Shown here: positions 23,610-39,412 of the stretch, in pieces
How the letters are laid out: each line of letters starts with the position of its first letter
How positions within the stretch are numbered: position 1 is the stretch's first letter
NCBI RefSeq assembly: GCF_010093595.1
Contig: NW_022985442.1
Span: 200,046 to 264,045, forward strand
Length of the DNA: 64,000 bases
From: Mytilinidion resinicola
Lineage: Eukaryota; Ascomycota; Dothideomycetes; Mytilinidiales; Mytilinidiaceae
Reading direction: 5' to 3'
Notes under the pieces: generated by a model
What the model saw: the letters and a program-made list of their open reading frames with translations, nothing else
Databases searched by the model: none
What the model was told of the DNA's origin: nothing
Position numbers and translations under genes: made by a program

Positions 23610-24349
23610 GTCGGCTAAGAATAAGGCGAATGGGCTCAAGTCTCAGCGCCAAAGATGTTGTTCAGTTTCGATATAACGTGGTCCGAGTTAGGCGCGATGG
23701 TTTAGTTTTCCAATATCGGCGCCATTGATTTTACGATACTATCAAGAGTGGGGGAGTCCATAAGTCTTTCCCCACCCTTTATTACGGGCTCGGCTTGTCT
23801 ACAAGTCTAGAGGAATCTACACGGAAAGAAAATAGTAGTATAGAAGTGCATAAAAAGTGCAGATAAACAGTCTGTGTATGCATGCAACTCGATTTGGAGA
23901 TCGTCGGCGAAAATCGAAAGCCACACCAAGCTTGACTGTCGGCCTACCTAGGCACATAGGATGAACGGTCCAGTGCTGATTTCAGGTCAGAATTGGATTC
24001 TTCTCTATAGCCAGCCTAGAATCAGAACCGTTAAAACGCATCTAGGGACGTCTTGATGCATCTTAAGGAAATCTCAATACCTTTGTATGCTCATAGCACT
24101 CTCCCTTCACGGGGTCCCCACTCGAGGCAGCTGTGGCTAAACTTGGTTGTGCGGACCCTACCTAGATAAGTCGAGATTGAGTCGCATTAGCAAACCATTT
24201 CTAGCCCCGCGGAGTTGAACCTGGCCTGGTCTGGGGATCCCTGGAGCACTGGCTCTTGTTTACGGGAGAGTGAAGTGGGCGGAGCGGAACAAGCTGTATC
24301 CGCAAAACTGCCTTCAGCTCCGAGACCAACAGGCTAATCCTGTAACTAG
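23610..24349. other. Intergenic region, Rieske / NmrA genes
   Basis: A 740-bp spacer containing the promoter of the Rieske gene and the 3' end of the NmrA-like gene. No coding signal and no repeat were noticed. Confidence 0.5.
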
Positions 24350-25447
24350 TCAAGCTTTCCCACCAGCTTTCTCCCACGCCTCATCCAGCTTCAATGGCTT
24401 GATTTCTGGAAACAAATCATTCAAGAACGTTCCACCCTTGTAGTTGAACAACCCCTCGTCCATCCATAGCCCATACTGCGCAAATATCGCTTGCACAATT
24501 GGTTTCGCGATTTCCCTCCCGCCAAATGCTTCATATATCTTTGTATAGCTTGGCAATTCGGTGGCCTCGCCCTTCTGGAGCTTCTCGATCGAGTCGTACG
24601 ACACGTTAAACTTGACACCTTTACCCGCTTCCGCGGCCGCTACGATTTCATTCCACGTCTTCACGTCCGCAGTGATGAAGTACGATTGCTCCCACTTCTC
24701 CAATCCCAGGAGTGAAGCGACATACTTTGCGATGTCGCGCGAGTACGTCAGAGAAATGAGTCCTTCGCCCTTGACAGGAAGCCCCGCCGTGCTATTCTCG
24801 ATGTCGACTTTGAGCGGGTAGACGGTCAGATACCATGGCATGCCTTGCACAAAGGACTCCATGAAGATTCTAGGGTAGATTGCCGTCCACTCGAGATTCG
24901 TCTTCTTCAGTTCATCTATGGCTTGGAGCCTTGCCACTGCGATGGGCAAGCTCGTAAATCTAGGCCTTCATCTCCGCGTCAGAAAAGCATGAACACTATG
25001 TAAGACAGGGAAATACATCCACTCACTCAGGCTTGAACTCTAACGCACTCCACACATTCGGGATGAATCGCTTCGTCACGTGTGACTGTGCAGCGGCTTT
25101 GATAAGATTGAACTCGGGCGTGGTATCCACGAGCGAGTTCACAGTCGAGATTACGACCGCTACTTTATTCGCCTCTAGGAGTGCTACAAGGGCGTCTACG
25201 CTCGTGTAGTCGATGGCGAGGACGCGTGTGCCGGATTCTTCCTCGAGCTTAGAGTTGGTTTAGAGGTGGTGTTAGCTGAAATTTTTCTATGCATAGGAGA
25301 GGTGAGGGAGGGGATTTAGAGAAGGCAGGTGGTACATACCTTGCGCCCGAGAATCAGCACTTCATATCGAGCATCTGCCTTCAAGGCGTCCACGATTGTG
25401 CGTCCCAGACCGCTCGATCCGCCTGCGACTGCGACAATGGTAGACAT
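24350..25447 (-). CDS. NmrA-like NAD(P)-binding protein (isoflavone-reductase-like)
   Basis: There are three exons, 25447-25340, 25247-25027 and 24959-24350, giving 312 residues; introns are 92 and 67 nt. The N-terminus MSTIVAVAGGSSGLGRTIVD is a dinucleotide-binding loop of the atypical SDR / NmrA type (GGxxGxG). It is followed by the second strand VLILGRK, interrupted by intron 1. Further family features are VVISTVNS, KRFIPNVWS and PIAVARLQAIDELKKTNLEW, which leads into YPRIFMESF. The C-terminal half forms the substrate lobe. Fungal members include redox sensors and reductases of aromatic compounds; the substrate here cannot be told. No lesion is visible, unlike the two genes before it. Confidence 0.85.
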
Positions 25448-26996
25448 CTTGCAGTATTCCCTAGCAATGCTTTCCTTTCAACATGAAAATGCTCTATCCG
25501 TCAATTAAAAGTAGAATGTCTGTCGATTCTGCGTTTTCCTACTTTTTACACCTTCGCAGCTCGCCTTTTATACTCTCCACCTCGTCAACCTCTCGCACAA
25601 CACGCCTCCACAGTGACCCGTATTTCTACGTCAAGTCACTAATCCGCGTATCTGTTGTTTAAATGAGCCGCATAATGTGCTGATCGGACGAATATCGTGC
25701 TGACTGGACGAATGAGCTGTCAGGGAGTAGCGGTGAGGGCTACAGCAGGCATGTGTCACCTCTTGTATATAGCCTCACCTTCCTCCAGACCTCTCTCTCT
25801 TCTCCATCATCATCATCCAATACATCACGTACACGGCCTACAGCACCTTGTTCCGTGACAGGACCGACCACAACAATAAATACTTCTTCGTAAGATTTCA
25901 GGTGGACGAACATCTTGTGCTTTTCTCCTACTTTAGAGCATTGGATAGATATATCCCATCTAGTTTTCTTCACGTCTTTTCAGCATTACCGCTTCTTTTC
26001 CGAAAGTTGTTCAGACCATTAGCGATCTAAAGGCACTTCTCAAATTCTATGAGGTATGATGCAAGTGAATATGGTGAATATTGCCTTTTTGATGCTCGGC
26101 GTCCGTCTCTGTAAATGGTCCAAGTTGGAGTTACTATGTTACATACCGTGCTCCACCTGATCGTTAACAATATGGATAGCGGTTTATGCCGGTCTCAAAT
26201 GAAGTAGGGGAAGATCCGGATTGAAGGCTACAAGCAGAAAGTTACCTTGTTTGTAGATATACCAGTACTCCATACGCTCTTCGACTTGTCACGAGCTTGT
26301 CAAGGCCCCCAGTCCACTTCTGGGACCCTCCACCGCACGTATTTCTCGGCACTCATCACCCTCTACCGGTTCCTGCGACCTGATCTCCATACATCTGTCG
26401 CGCTTGTACATCTAACTACTTGCAACCAACATACGCCACCTCGTCAACTTTAAACTTCCTCATCCACAACGACCATCCGACCCCCCGACCCTCCGAGGAA
26501 TCTCCAAACTCTATCTCCGTACTATTCAAACTCTATTTTGGGCCGAGGCAAAACAAACTCCTTAATCAGTCCGAAAGAACACTACCTTGCATGCCGCGCC
26601 TCTATGTACGTCGTCAACCTCCTGCTTCTATTGTTGATATGTACGGCTGAGTGCAGCACACCCTAGCTTTCCCACCTATGGGTTCACCAGTCAGCGTACT
26701 GGGTGCCAAGCGGTAGTGTGGTATCACCGGCAGCTAAGGCCGGGCCTTGAAGCTACTGTACATAGGAGCGCGGAGCTTCGATCTGCATGGGGAAGATCCT
26801 GTAAGCTTCTGTCTGCTGCATGTCCCGACTTTTAGCGCTGGGCTCAAAAAGGTCCGAACTGCATGAAGGAAACCAGGGAAATACTCGAAAAACCTCGGCC
26901 CCGGTCTTAGTGCTGGTCCTAAAAACCGGACCTGAAGAATAAGCCGCTGACGCCAGGATACTAGAGGAAACGGAAAGGGGATCCTCCAAGCCTGGC

Positions 26997-27311
26997 TTGC
27001 TTGCACGGGATTTACTGGAGGACGATCACGACGAAGAAGAAAGCGTGGATATCTTCACCAAAGCATGGGAGAGTCGCCTAGAATTACCTCGTCTGGCTGC
27101 TTTGAGAGTTGCGATATGCTTACCCAGTTGGACTGAGTTTGGCGATTCGATTCTAGTATTGATGCTGAGCTTGGTGGTCCGTCTGATAGTCGCAGCGATG
27201 GTACTTAGCCTCCTCACGTTTGTGGCGATCAAGGCTGAGTTGACTCGGGCACCACACTACCAGGTATCGTGCGTTCCGAGACACATATTAGACATCAACC
27301 CCCTTCAATAG
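26997..27311 (+). CDS. Doubtful small ORF with hydrophobic segment
   Basis: A 104-codon frame with an acidic start (LEDDHDEEESVDIF) and a hydrophobic stretch (SILVLMLSLVVRLIVAAMV). It has no recognised family, no clear promoter and no partner exons. It is listed because its composition is more protein-like than its neighbours in the gene-poor stretch; it may well be chance. Confidence 0.2.
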   Translation: MLARDLLEDDHDEEESVDIFTKAWESRLELPRLAALRVAICLPSWTEFGDSILVLMLSLVVRLIVAAMVLSLLTFVAIKAELTRAPHYQVSCVPRHILDINPLQ

Positions 27312-28478
27312 CCCGCATTAGTCCATCCCGTTCTCCATATCTCGCCCTCCCATCCCTCCACCACGTTCACATGCTCCTCCAGATCTCGTGATCCATTTTC
27401 ACATGCCACGCAAACTCCCGCTACTAAAGCAGCGACATCCAATCAGCCTCAGTGCTACGTCGTATCAAACCCATCCACCTCACCTCACATCCCACACCAA
27501 TCAAGCCACGCACACGGAACAGTGGCACCAGATTCCTCGCATAAGCTCCCGCAAGCTTCCGCGATGAGCAGACAGCTGTCTTGCATGGACAGGCCGTCTC
27601 GTCCTCGTCCCACACCATACCCCTCGCGCGCGCGTCGTTCGTCAACCACGCCGAAGAACACCCTCACGACAAGCTCCAGGGTCACGGGGGTCGCGGGTTG
27701 TCGAGACTAGAAGCCGATCCCAGCACGCTTGGGAAGTTCCCTGAGCGGTAGAGCTTTCGTATTCCTTGACAACATTGCCAGGCCAAACCTGGTAGGCTCC
27801 GTCTCGAATCTTCAAGGTCATCCGCGGTACGAGTCCCGGCCTTAGTGGAGTAAGGAAGGGGGAAGTACAATATTGGGAAACGCTAATGTCCGTAGGGGCT
27901 ATGCTAGCACACACCATTTTTAAGTGCCCGCAAGGTTCCGTGTCCAGCGATGGCGTGCGTACATACTCGACAGCATGATGCATGGAGATAACTTGCATAG
28001 CGGTAAAACTAGCGGCCTCGTGGCGCATCTCTTGAGGCGGCTGACGAAGAGCTAGACAGGTACTAGGAATCGGGGGAAGTGGGAAGTGAGGCTGGAAAGG
28101 TAAGAAAGAATAGACCTCACGCACAGGCATCTACCGGAGTCGGGGAGTCGGGGAGCCCGTAGAGCCCGAACGTCGTTTGTTGCATCTACCTTTATCTTCC
28201 GTCGCGTATAGCCTAGACGCTACGAGAAAAATCAGTTTAGCAAACAGCTGGGATCTGTCTCAAAGAGATACATGCTTTATTGAGAGCCGCATGAAGAAAT
28301 TAGGGCCCCGGATGGCTCTCATATCAAAGGTACCTCTCACCCCTCGAGGCGAATACGGTAGTGAAGTGAAGCATGAAAGACGAAGCATCAAGGATCAAAG
28401 ACAAGTAATTCCACCGACGAGACATCGTCCCGTCTGTTCCCAGACTCGAATCTGACACTATCCTGTTTTCCCGGATGT

Positions 28479-28782
28479 CGGGCCAATAGCCGGAGTATCG
28501 CCTCACTATAGCTCGCTTGTCAACGGTCGCTCGCCTCACCTCGAACGCCAACAGGGTCCAGGCATTGTGACATCCATCATCGCCCAAAGCCTCCATCTTC
28601 CATCTGTGTATGCATAGCCGTTCGAGGTTTGATCCTATGTCTCGCTTCCAAATCTTCGGACCAATGCCGGAGTATTCCTATCGCCTCATTAGAATGAACA
28701 TACATAAAATGCCTCGCTTACCACCTGTCTCGACTCACAACTCGCCTCACGAGTCACCTCACCGCGAACGCAAGCAGGGTCC
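28479..28782. repeat. Diverged direct duplication
   Basis: Copy 1 (28479-28560) and copy 2 (28657-28782) share, in order, GG(g/a)CCAAT..GCCGGAGTAT, TCGCCTCA, CTCGCCTCAC, CGAACGC and CAGGGTCCA. Copy 2 has an insertion of roughly 45 bp in the middle. Not coding. Confidence 0.5.
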
Positions 28783-31700
28783 AACCATCTCGATGATTCA
28801 TGACTTAAGCTGTGGATCCTCGTCTTGTATGCAGCTCTAGGCAATGCTTATGCCGGTAAAGCAACGGCTATGACTTGCCTACAACCAAATCCTTACCTCA
28901 TCTTAATCCTTACCTCATCTTTCGAAGGGCCGGCAGGGGCCCTCCTGATGTCCACTGAATCACAACCGGACCATCATGACTCCCTCCCCCCGCTCGCCCG
29001 CCCTGGAGAGATCTCCGCACCCACGGGCCCCCAAATTCCCAGGCACCACGCTGACGGGTCCACAGTCATGTCGTGTTACGCCATCTCGCCATGAACACGA
29101 CTCGGGCAATTCAGGGGGGGGGGAAGGAGCCAGCCCACCCCCCATTGATGCGATAACGGTGCGGGGGGTTCCTTGAATAGGGGCTGGGATAGCCTGTTCT
29201 CGCTAGAAAGTGAAACTGAAAATAACTGCCGGGGATAACCCCCGTTTGCCCAAAACCACCTCCCTTTAGAAAAATTTCAATCGAGGTTGAAATCTGAAGA
29301 GAGTTTTCTCGAGTTACGCCGAACCCAGCAGGGCCCCGAAAACGCAGCCCACGACGATTCAGCTGACTGGCCGGCGCTGCGAGGATCGGCGTTCCGCGGA
29401 GCTAAATAAAGTAGTTTATGCAGGAGATGTAGATGCATGTCTATTTTTTCCAATATCAAAAAAAGCAAGAAAGGATATTAAGGGAACGGCGTATGGTGGT
29501 TTGCGGTTCTAACCTGGGAAATCTCTCATCTAAGCTTTTACAGTACCCAGGGAAACGATCCCTTCGACCGTTTTCGCGGCCGGCTAGTCCGTAGCCCACT
29601 ATTCGGAGTAGAAAGAGAACGGGTCTGGCGGTCTGCTCCACCCGAAAGATTGCGCAAACTTCTCGTGTTAAGCGTCGATATCAGCACATGGAAAGCCCCC
29701 ATCCGACCCACTCTCGCATCCTTGTAGGGGTGAGCACATAGACAAATGAACCCCCTTTCCACGTATACAGCCTCCCGTCACGTCCGGTGGTCTAGCGCTA
29801 AACTGAGTCAATCCCAGTATATCTTTTTTCTGGGCTAGTACTTAGCCGGCTTGAGGATTGATTGGCTAGGAGGTTGCTATTCCCCCCTAAATGCGCTCGG
29901 AGTTGCTCCCTTATACGGTAGGTCTGTGGCTTGATATTGAAAAGTGACCACCGGACATAAAGAGAGGCTGTAATGTACCTTTGTGTTCTATCGGTCCGAC
30001 AAACTGCCTGGTCGACACCAGATCGGCAAACATCAAATTTTCCAGCCCAGCCAACCACACCCGCCCATCTGCAAACACGACAGCGGGCCGACCCGTTCGC
30101 CCAAGCCCCCATTTTCCCACGCCTTACGAGTCAGCTTTCAGCGCCCCTACCTACGCCACATACTGTACAATGTCCCCGCCCTGACCGCCGGCCCGGCCGG
30201 GCTTTGCTGCCGGAAAACCTGGAGACATGTTCGGCCTTCCGGTGAGAGAGCGAGAGCGGGCCGTTAAAATAGGCCGAAGTTATGAAAGCTGTTTCCCGAA
30301 AAGCGACGACTTGACTTGCTACGTATGGAAATGCCAACTTGCCGGTCCCCCCCGCCATCCCGCCCTCTTCCCGGGCTAGACTTGGCTCGAAACGTGAAAC
30401 GCACTCGAACTCGCTCATGGACGGGTCGCATTACCGCCATTTAAAAGTCCCTCGGCCGGTCTGCGGGAAGTCCGTCGCGTACGGGGAAAGTTGATACGAA
30501 AAGGCGGTGCCGTAAGCAGCAAGTGTCGCGAGGGAGTCGGCGAGTGCTTCCTGCTTCCTCCAGGATTTGAAGCTTCATCCTTCATCCGGCCACGGGAGAC
30601 GGGCCCTGGGTGCCGTTTCGGATTGTGCATGCGTTAGAGGTGGAAGGGAGCACAAACATGCTTTGCAATCCTGGGGGGGGGGGCGCCAACCCACGCACAC
30701 CATCATGCATGCCACAGCCAAGCCAGCACCGCGTGCTGAGGATGGCTGTGACAAGCCTGAAACAAACCCGTCCTCAGCGTCGCGGCTCCTGGCCTGCAGC
30801 ATCCGGCGCAAGGATGCACCCAGCGACCGGCTCGTGTCCAGCGAATCTTCAAGAGAGTAAAGCTGACTCTAATATAACCTCTGGCCAGTAGACGTGAGTA
30901 GATACCTTACAATAGCTCGAAGCTGGCGCAAGCCGGGGGGCGCGGAACCGCTCGTCTCTTGAAGGGTTCGGGTAAGGCGTCATGGCGAACGGCACGGGCT
31001 GAAGTAGTGCCGGCGTGCCGGTGACGTCCTTGAAACATCGACTCTGAGAGAATGGAAGTGGTATGCCTGTGACGATGTGGGTTTGGATGCATATGCTTTT
31101 TATTCCCCTGCCTCGTATGCTGGGATCTGTGGGAAGGGGATGTAGAGCGCAGCCTGTGCGGCAGGCAAGTCAGGGAGGAGCGTTGATATCTGCGATTGCG
31201 GTCCGTGGAGTATTGCAAGGCTGCCAAGGTGAGCGCTCCATCCGTTCCTAGACACGGCGATGTCGCGATTCAATACTCCTCTCGGTGGCTGCGCAGGCGG
31301 TGAGGTGGGGGGTGCTTTCGAGCAGCGTCAGCGGCGGGTTTTCCACGTGAAGAGCCCCACTCGCCCCGACTGTGATCGTGGAAATTCGGGTTGTCTGATC
31401 ATCTAATCGAGGGGACGAGTACTAGCTGAAGACCGGAGTGGGCCTTGGAGGCGCAGTGTGCATTAGCCTTATGTAGGGCTCCTCATGAGGACGAGCATCG
31501 AGCCTGATATCATCGCCGGACAGGGGTGCGCTCGCAACGTCTGCTCCGTCGGCCCATGGGCTGATATCCGAAGTCGGCGAGGCGAACGCTCGTGCTACCC
31601 ATTCACCCTTTTCCCTCAACGGACAGCAATTTCAGGATTCGAGCCAGTCACACCATGCCGTCGCCATACTCAGGAGAGAGGACATGGCCGCAGTCGAATC

Positions 31701-32640
31701 AGCTCCAGCAGCGGAAGATCTCCCTCCAATGCACGGCATATTGCCAGCGCTGCCGGGTTTCGCCGAGGCGGGCTGGCCGTATTGCAGGCCGTTGGACGTT
31801 GGTGTCGTGCTCGTAGGGCAAGATCATGTTCCCAGATTACCGAAGGCCCGAACAGCTTGCTGCGACACAAACGATCTCCATGGTACCACGTGGGCGGTCC
31901 ACAAGTTGCACGACGCATACGGATGTAGCTCCGCGCGTGCTGCCCTCCGCCTTTGATTTTTTATTCTCTCACCACTCACAAGTGGGGCTGTCGTCGTGAA
32001 CACCACCCTCAGTATCCTCACGCCTATACGCACCCAGGCCCATAAAAATGGCACACGACATGGCCGCCTCTCGGCATGTTATCCCCGTCGAAGTAGTACC
32101 GATCCTGGCTGCACGCTGCTCAAAATGAAGATCGCCGGCTGCGGGAAGGCGCGCAACATCTTCTGATCTGATCGTGGGTACAGAGCTGCCTACCTGCTCG
32201 CAGAGGATATGCGGTGAGTTGCGGCGACGTGGGGTGACGTGGGCGCTGGTTGTGTGCGCGAGACCGGCAAGTTATAGCGGGCGCGTGGTGGCCGAGCAGT
32301 GCCATGAGTCGTTGTCGTCATGTATCGTGAGGGTGGCAGCGGAGCGGGCGACCATGATGGTTAGATATGTCCGGTTCCGCGTATTAGGCGTCTCGTTTGG
32401 GTCAACGACGTTAGAAGTGGCTGGTTGTGGATGGCTCGTAATTGGACGGGGAATCCGCATGAGGCAAGGCCTAGAAAGCCAGCATCGAGCATCGAAGGCA
32501 GAGAGCTACAAGAGGACGTCGGCCTGAGTCGGCCTGAGGAAGCTTGTCCACTTGCAGAGCAAGATTTGACTCGTGTGTATCCTGAGCACTTCTTGACCGC
32601 CACTTTACCACCCTGAGCTCAGAGGCAACGCCTTTATGTA

Positions 32641-32828
32641 CTATGGTATCAGGCGTATACTTTGTGTGTGGAGACTGTGGCGCTTTCATTTCGGAACGCA
32701 TACCGTTACCCGGTAAAACAGATGCTGAAGAATTGATTGGTGAGAAGCCTTGTATTGGTCTGTGTTTTGATCCCCTGTTGCTGACGTGCCTCAGTCTCCA
32801 CACACAAAAGATACGCCTGATACTATAG
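32641..32828. mobile_element. MITE-like element with 40-bp terminal inverted repeats
   Basis: The left arm (32641-32680) and the reverse complement of the right arm (32789-32828) agree at 36 of 40 positions. Both arms begin CTAT(G/A)GTATCAGGCGTAT. The 108-bp centre is non-coding. TA dinucleotides at 32642-32643 and 32826-32827 could be the target duplication of a Tc1/mariner-type transposition, giving an element of 182 bp. The lack of any transposase marks it as a non-autonomous MITE. Confidence 0.8.
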
Positions 32829-35800
32829 CACTGGGCCATGGTCCGGCTGCCCGCGGAGATTGTGCGCGGGGTCAATGAGAGAAGAAAGCTTGGGAGAGAA
32901 AACGAGGCAAGGCAATGCTGGGTCTTGGGTGCCTCTGCGGCTTACGTCGTGGTAAGACGTGAGGTTGTGAGGTCTGCAGCTAGCGGTTGCAGTTGCACAA
33001 GTCATACAAATACTGTGCGCGACGTCTTTCCACCATTAGGTCTGGGCACGCGGGCGGAATTACCCTCTGTTGGTCTAGCAAATAGATTTTCGAGACGGTA
33101 CCGCTAAGCACGGCTGCGGGTGTAACCAGCGTCCCGTCGAGCTTATCCCCGGTGACGCACTCGCGGCCGTTTGATCCTGATGGCGCGCCCATGGCCGGGA
33201 GAAGGAGGCCTGCAGCAGATAGAGGAAGGGACCCATGCCATGCATCATGCACCAGCGAAAGCAGGCAGAGCGCCGCTAGTGGCGGCCCAGAACAATCCCA
33301 GAACATCACCTGCATTCAAGCGACAACGACGAACGAACACTGGCCGACGGCATCGAGAGGAGGCAAAAGGTGAGGACGAAGACGGGTAACAATGTAGTAC
33401 AGTTTCTAGCAACAGATTGCAGGACTTTTCCCTGGGTATACCCTTTAGCTCATCCGTGTGCGCCTTGCAAAGGAAATGACACGACCAGCAATTCACTTTG
33501 ACCCAGAAGCAGACCCGGTCCTGCCGGATTTCGACGACGTGTCTTTACAGTCTCCTGCAGATCTGCGGTCAGTCCATGACGTCGTCCCTCAAGTAGATAA
33601 AACAGTCCTCACGCACCACAGTTCTCGTCGAGCCGGTATTCTCTGCGTGTGCGTCAGATGTGTGCTGGCTTTCCGCGGGAATCGAGCTGGCTGCCTCGGG
33701 GGCTCTTACATTGCAACAACATTGGCGGGACATCGTTTATGCGTCTCCTGATACTTGGTACACCATGCCCGGACAGTGTAGCGGAGATGGGTGCATTTGT
33801 AGTGTACTTGAGTGTAATCGCACATCCCGCTGGTGGCCAGTGATGTCAGAGAACGGGCAGAACCTTGGAGGAGATGGTAGAGAAAGAGGAACTAGTGATG
33901 GTAGCGGAAGGTGGAAAGACGGGCGGGCTGGAGTTGCTTTTTTGATAGCAGGATACAAGCAGCGGTGGCGGGCCGGCCCATAAGTAGTACGCCTCTCGCA
34001 GCCGCAGAGGTCCTGAGTGCTGGCTCGTTTGGGAACGGTGTGCATACTGTCCAGGTGCAGCCCATGGAATGGTCCGAGCCTTGGCGCTCCAAAGGCTGTA
34101 ACGACGCAGGTGCGCTGAGCCAGGACGGGGAGGACGGGCACAAGAACTAGGGCCGGCCGTCCAACTGCGCGGTGCTTGCAAGAGGGAGGGTGCGCGGTTT
34201 GATGTGCACCGTTTTGGGAGGCGGCAGACGAAAGGTGTGCTGGGACTAGCACGACACCAGGACCGGGGGGTGACAGGGCGGCGTCTGTTCTCACACATGG
34301 CGAGCGGATCTGCGCCGCAGATCCTGGAGGGTTCCACGTTGGCTTGCGCTGAGGCGCGTGGGATGCTGGCGGAGCGCTTGGCTCGATGCGTGTCCAGGGC
34401 GGAGCGCGGTGGGATGTGTTCCCCCTCCCCGGCCCGGCCATGCCTGTCCGCTGCTCCAGATGCCTGCCGCTACGCCTGCAGCTGTGCTCCCTGCAAAGTC
34501 AGTGTTTCTGCCAGACGGCGGGCCTGGCAGCGGCGCCGCGTCATTGGTGTGTCGCGCTCTGCGAGAGTGTCGTGGTTGCAACGCCCTGCTGAAGGCCCTG
34601 GAATGCGCTGAGGAGGCCCCGCGAAGGCTGGTGACGTTACGAGATGCTCCCTGCGATGCTCTCGGTGCAGGCGGATGCTGTGTGGTCCGCTGGAGGCATC
34701 CATGCCGCAACTTCGTCGTCCAACTGCCTCGTGGTACCTCAACGGCGCGCCGAAGTTGCCTAGTAGTGCTCTACAGCTAGCCAGTACCTGCGAGGACGCC
34801 TTGTTTCGACGAGGGCCATCGGGGTGGCTGCTACGTCTGCGGGTGCTGATGTCGATGAGGTTGGCGCTGTCCCAGTGCCCGGGTCTAGGGCCCGCCTAGC
34901 GAATGGGGTCGATGGGATCAGTTCCGGGACACGTTTAGCCTCGCCTCTGGGGCCCCGTCATTCCGGCAGCACGCACTATCGCCCGTCGAATTCCTGCCTC
35001 GTGGTCGACGGCCGTGCGAGCCCACTGCCCGGGACCGACCCCAAAAATCCCAGCGGTGCCTGAGGTGTGCGGTGCGAGACTGGGCATGCTGGAGACCTCT
35101 TCTGCGACCCGTCCCGCGAGCATGCGCCCAAGACCTCATCGCTCTCCCACCACCATCCCTCCGGGTACTGGAAGCATGAATCGCGTGTACCCGCAGCGTA
35201 CGGCAAAATGCGGAGGGAAATGACAAGACGCGGCCAGATAAGCTCGTGGCCGGGCAACCCGCTCGCAGGGCTGCTCATGTTTCCCCGTCCATCTCACTGC
35301 TCACCTAGCGGAAGGTGGGTCGACAGAACACTGACAGGTCGGCCGGTACACCGCCAGCTCTTCCAATTTGCGGGCCTCTCGGTGTGTTTTGCACTGACGG
35401 GAACCCCGTTGCGGGGCACGCCATCGCATTTGGGCTAGCAGCGGAAGAAGTAAGGAGTCTGTCCGTGTCGAGGATGGGCACATTGCATCAGAATGCCCTA
35501 TGCATCAAGAGCCCGCTTCCTAGGCCTCCAGCCTGCCGGGTTGGTCGCTGTGCAGGATCGACGATGCTGAAGGTCTCCCGCCTGTGTGCTCTGGGTTAGC
35601 CAGGGCGCTTGGAGCGAGGGCATGATCGAACGTCAGCCGTAGCAATAGGCGTCAGCCGACCGTTAGGTGCTGCGAAGGACTTACCAAACCCATACGACCT
35701 CCCGACTGTCTGGCTCGTATATTAGGCAGAATGCCCTTTGTTTTCCAAGCCGTCCTGATTTTACCACCTCCTTGAATTTGATGCAAGTTTTTCCGCATTC

Positions 35801-36164
35801 GTCCAACTGCTCCGTCGACGAATTCAGCCTGAAGGTGTATTGTAGGTGCCACCCCAGACAACCCTTTAAGATTGCCTACCTTAGTCTTGATGTCAGTGTC
35901 GGAATAGGGACTCTGAACATTCGGTCACCTCCTTATCGAGGACGTAACTCCGCACAAAAGCCACATGATCGAGGCTGGACAAATGCGAAATATGCGAAAG
36001 CATGTGAGTTTGAAATTTTGGTGCGTAGCGTAAGAAAGGAGAATGACGCAACCGAACTCGGTCATCGGCACTGAAACGCCCTTAACTCAGGTGAAGATAT
36101 CGGCAACTAGGACACAATCCGAGATAAGGCAAGCGTCGACATCGAGGTATAACATGCGCAAGTA

Positions 36165-39412
<3,248 letters not shown>

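Larger units (their letters stand above)
25448..36164. other. 10.7-kb stretch without recognisable genes
   Basis: No reading frame here shows a family motif, a run of linked exons or convincing protein composition. The sequence is not AT-rich as a whole; large parts (about 30-35.5 kb) are GC-rich, so it is not a classic RIP-degraded block. Visible items are a diverged duplication at 28479-28782, runs of 10 G (29114-29123) and 11 G (30673-30683), and a MITE-like element at 32641-32828. A small frame at 26997-27311 is listed separately. Possibilities are long non-coding transcripts, decayed genes, or a lineage-specific segment. Confidence 0.5.

Noticed and set aside
27720..27850. tRNA-like boxes (GAGCGGTAGAGC and GGTACGAGTCC)
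   Set aside because: Spacing is about 80 bp or more, and no cloverleaf pairing could be drawn; similar B-box-like strings near 28617 and 31637 also lack an acceptor stem.
33476..33751. 92-codon frame starting MTRPAIHFDPEADPVLPDF
   Set aside because: The start looks protein-like, but the rest does not, and there is no family match or partner exon.
33737..34441. 234-codon minus-strand frame in the gene-poor stretch
   Set aside because: Pro/Ser/His/Arg-rich composition typical of a GC-rich non-coding frame; no motif.
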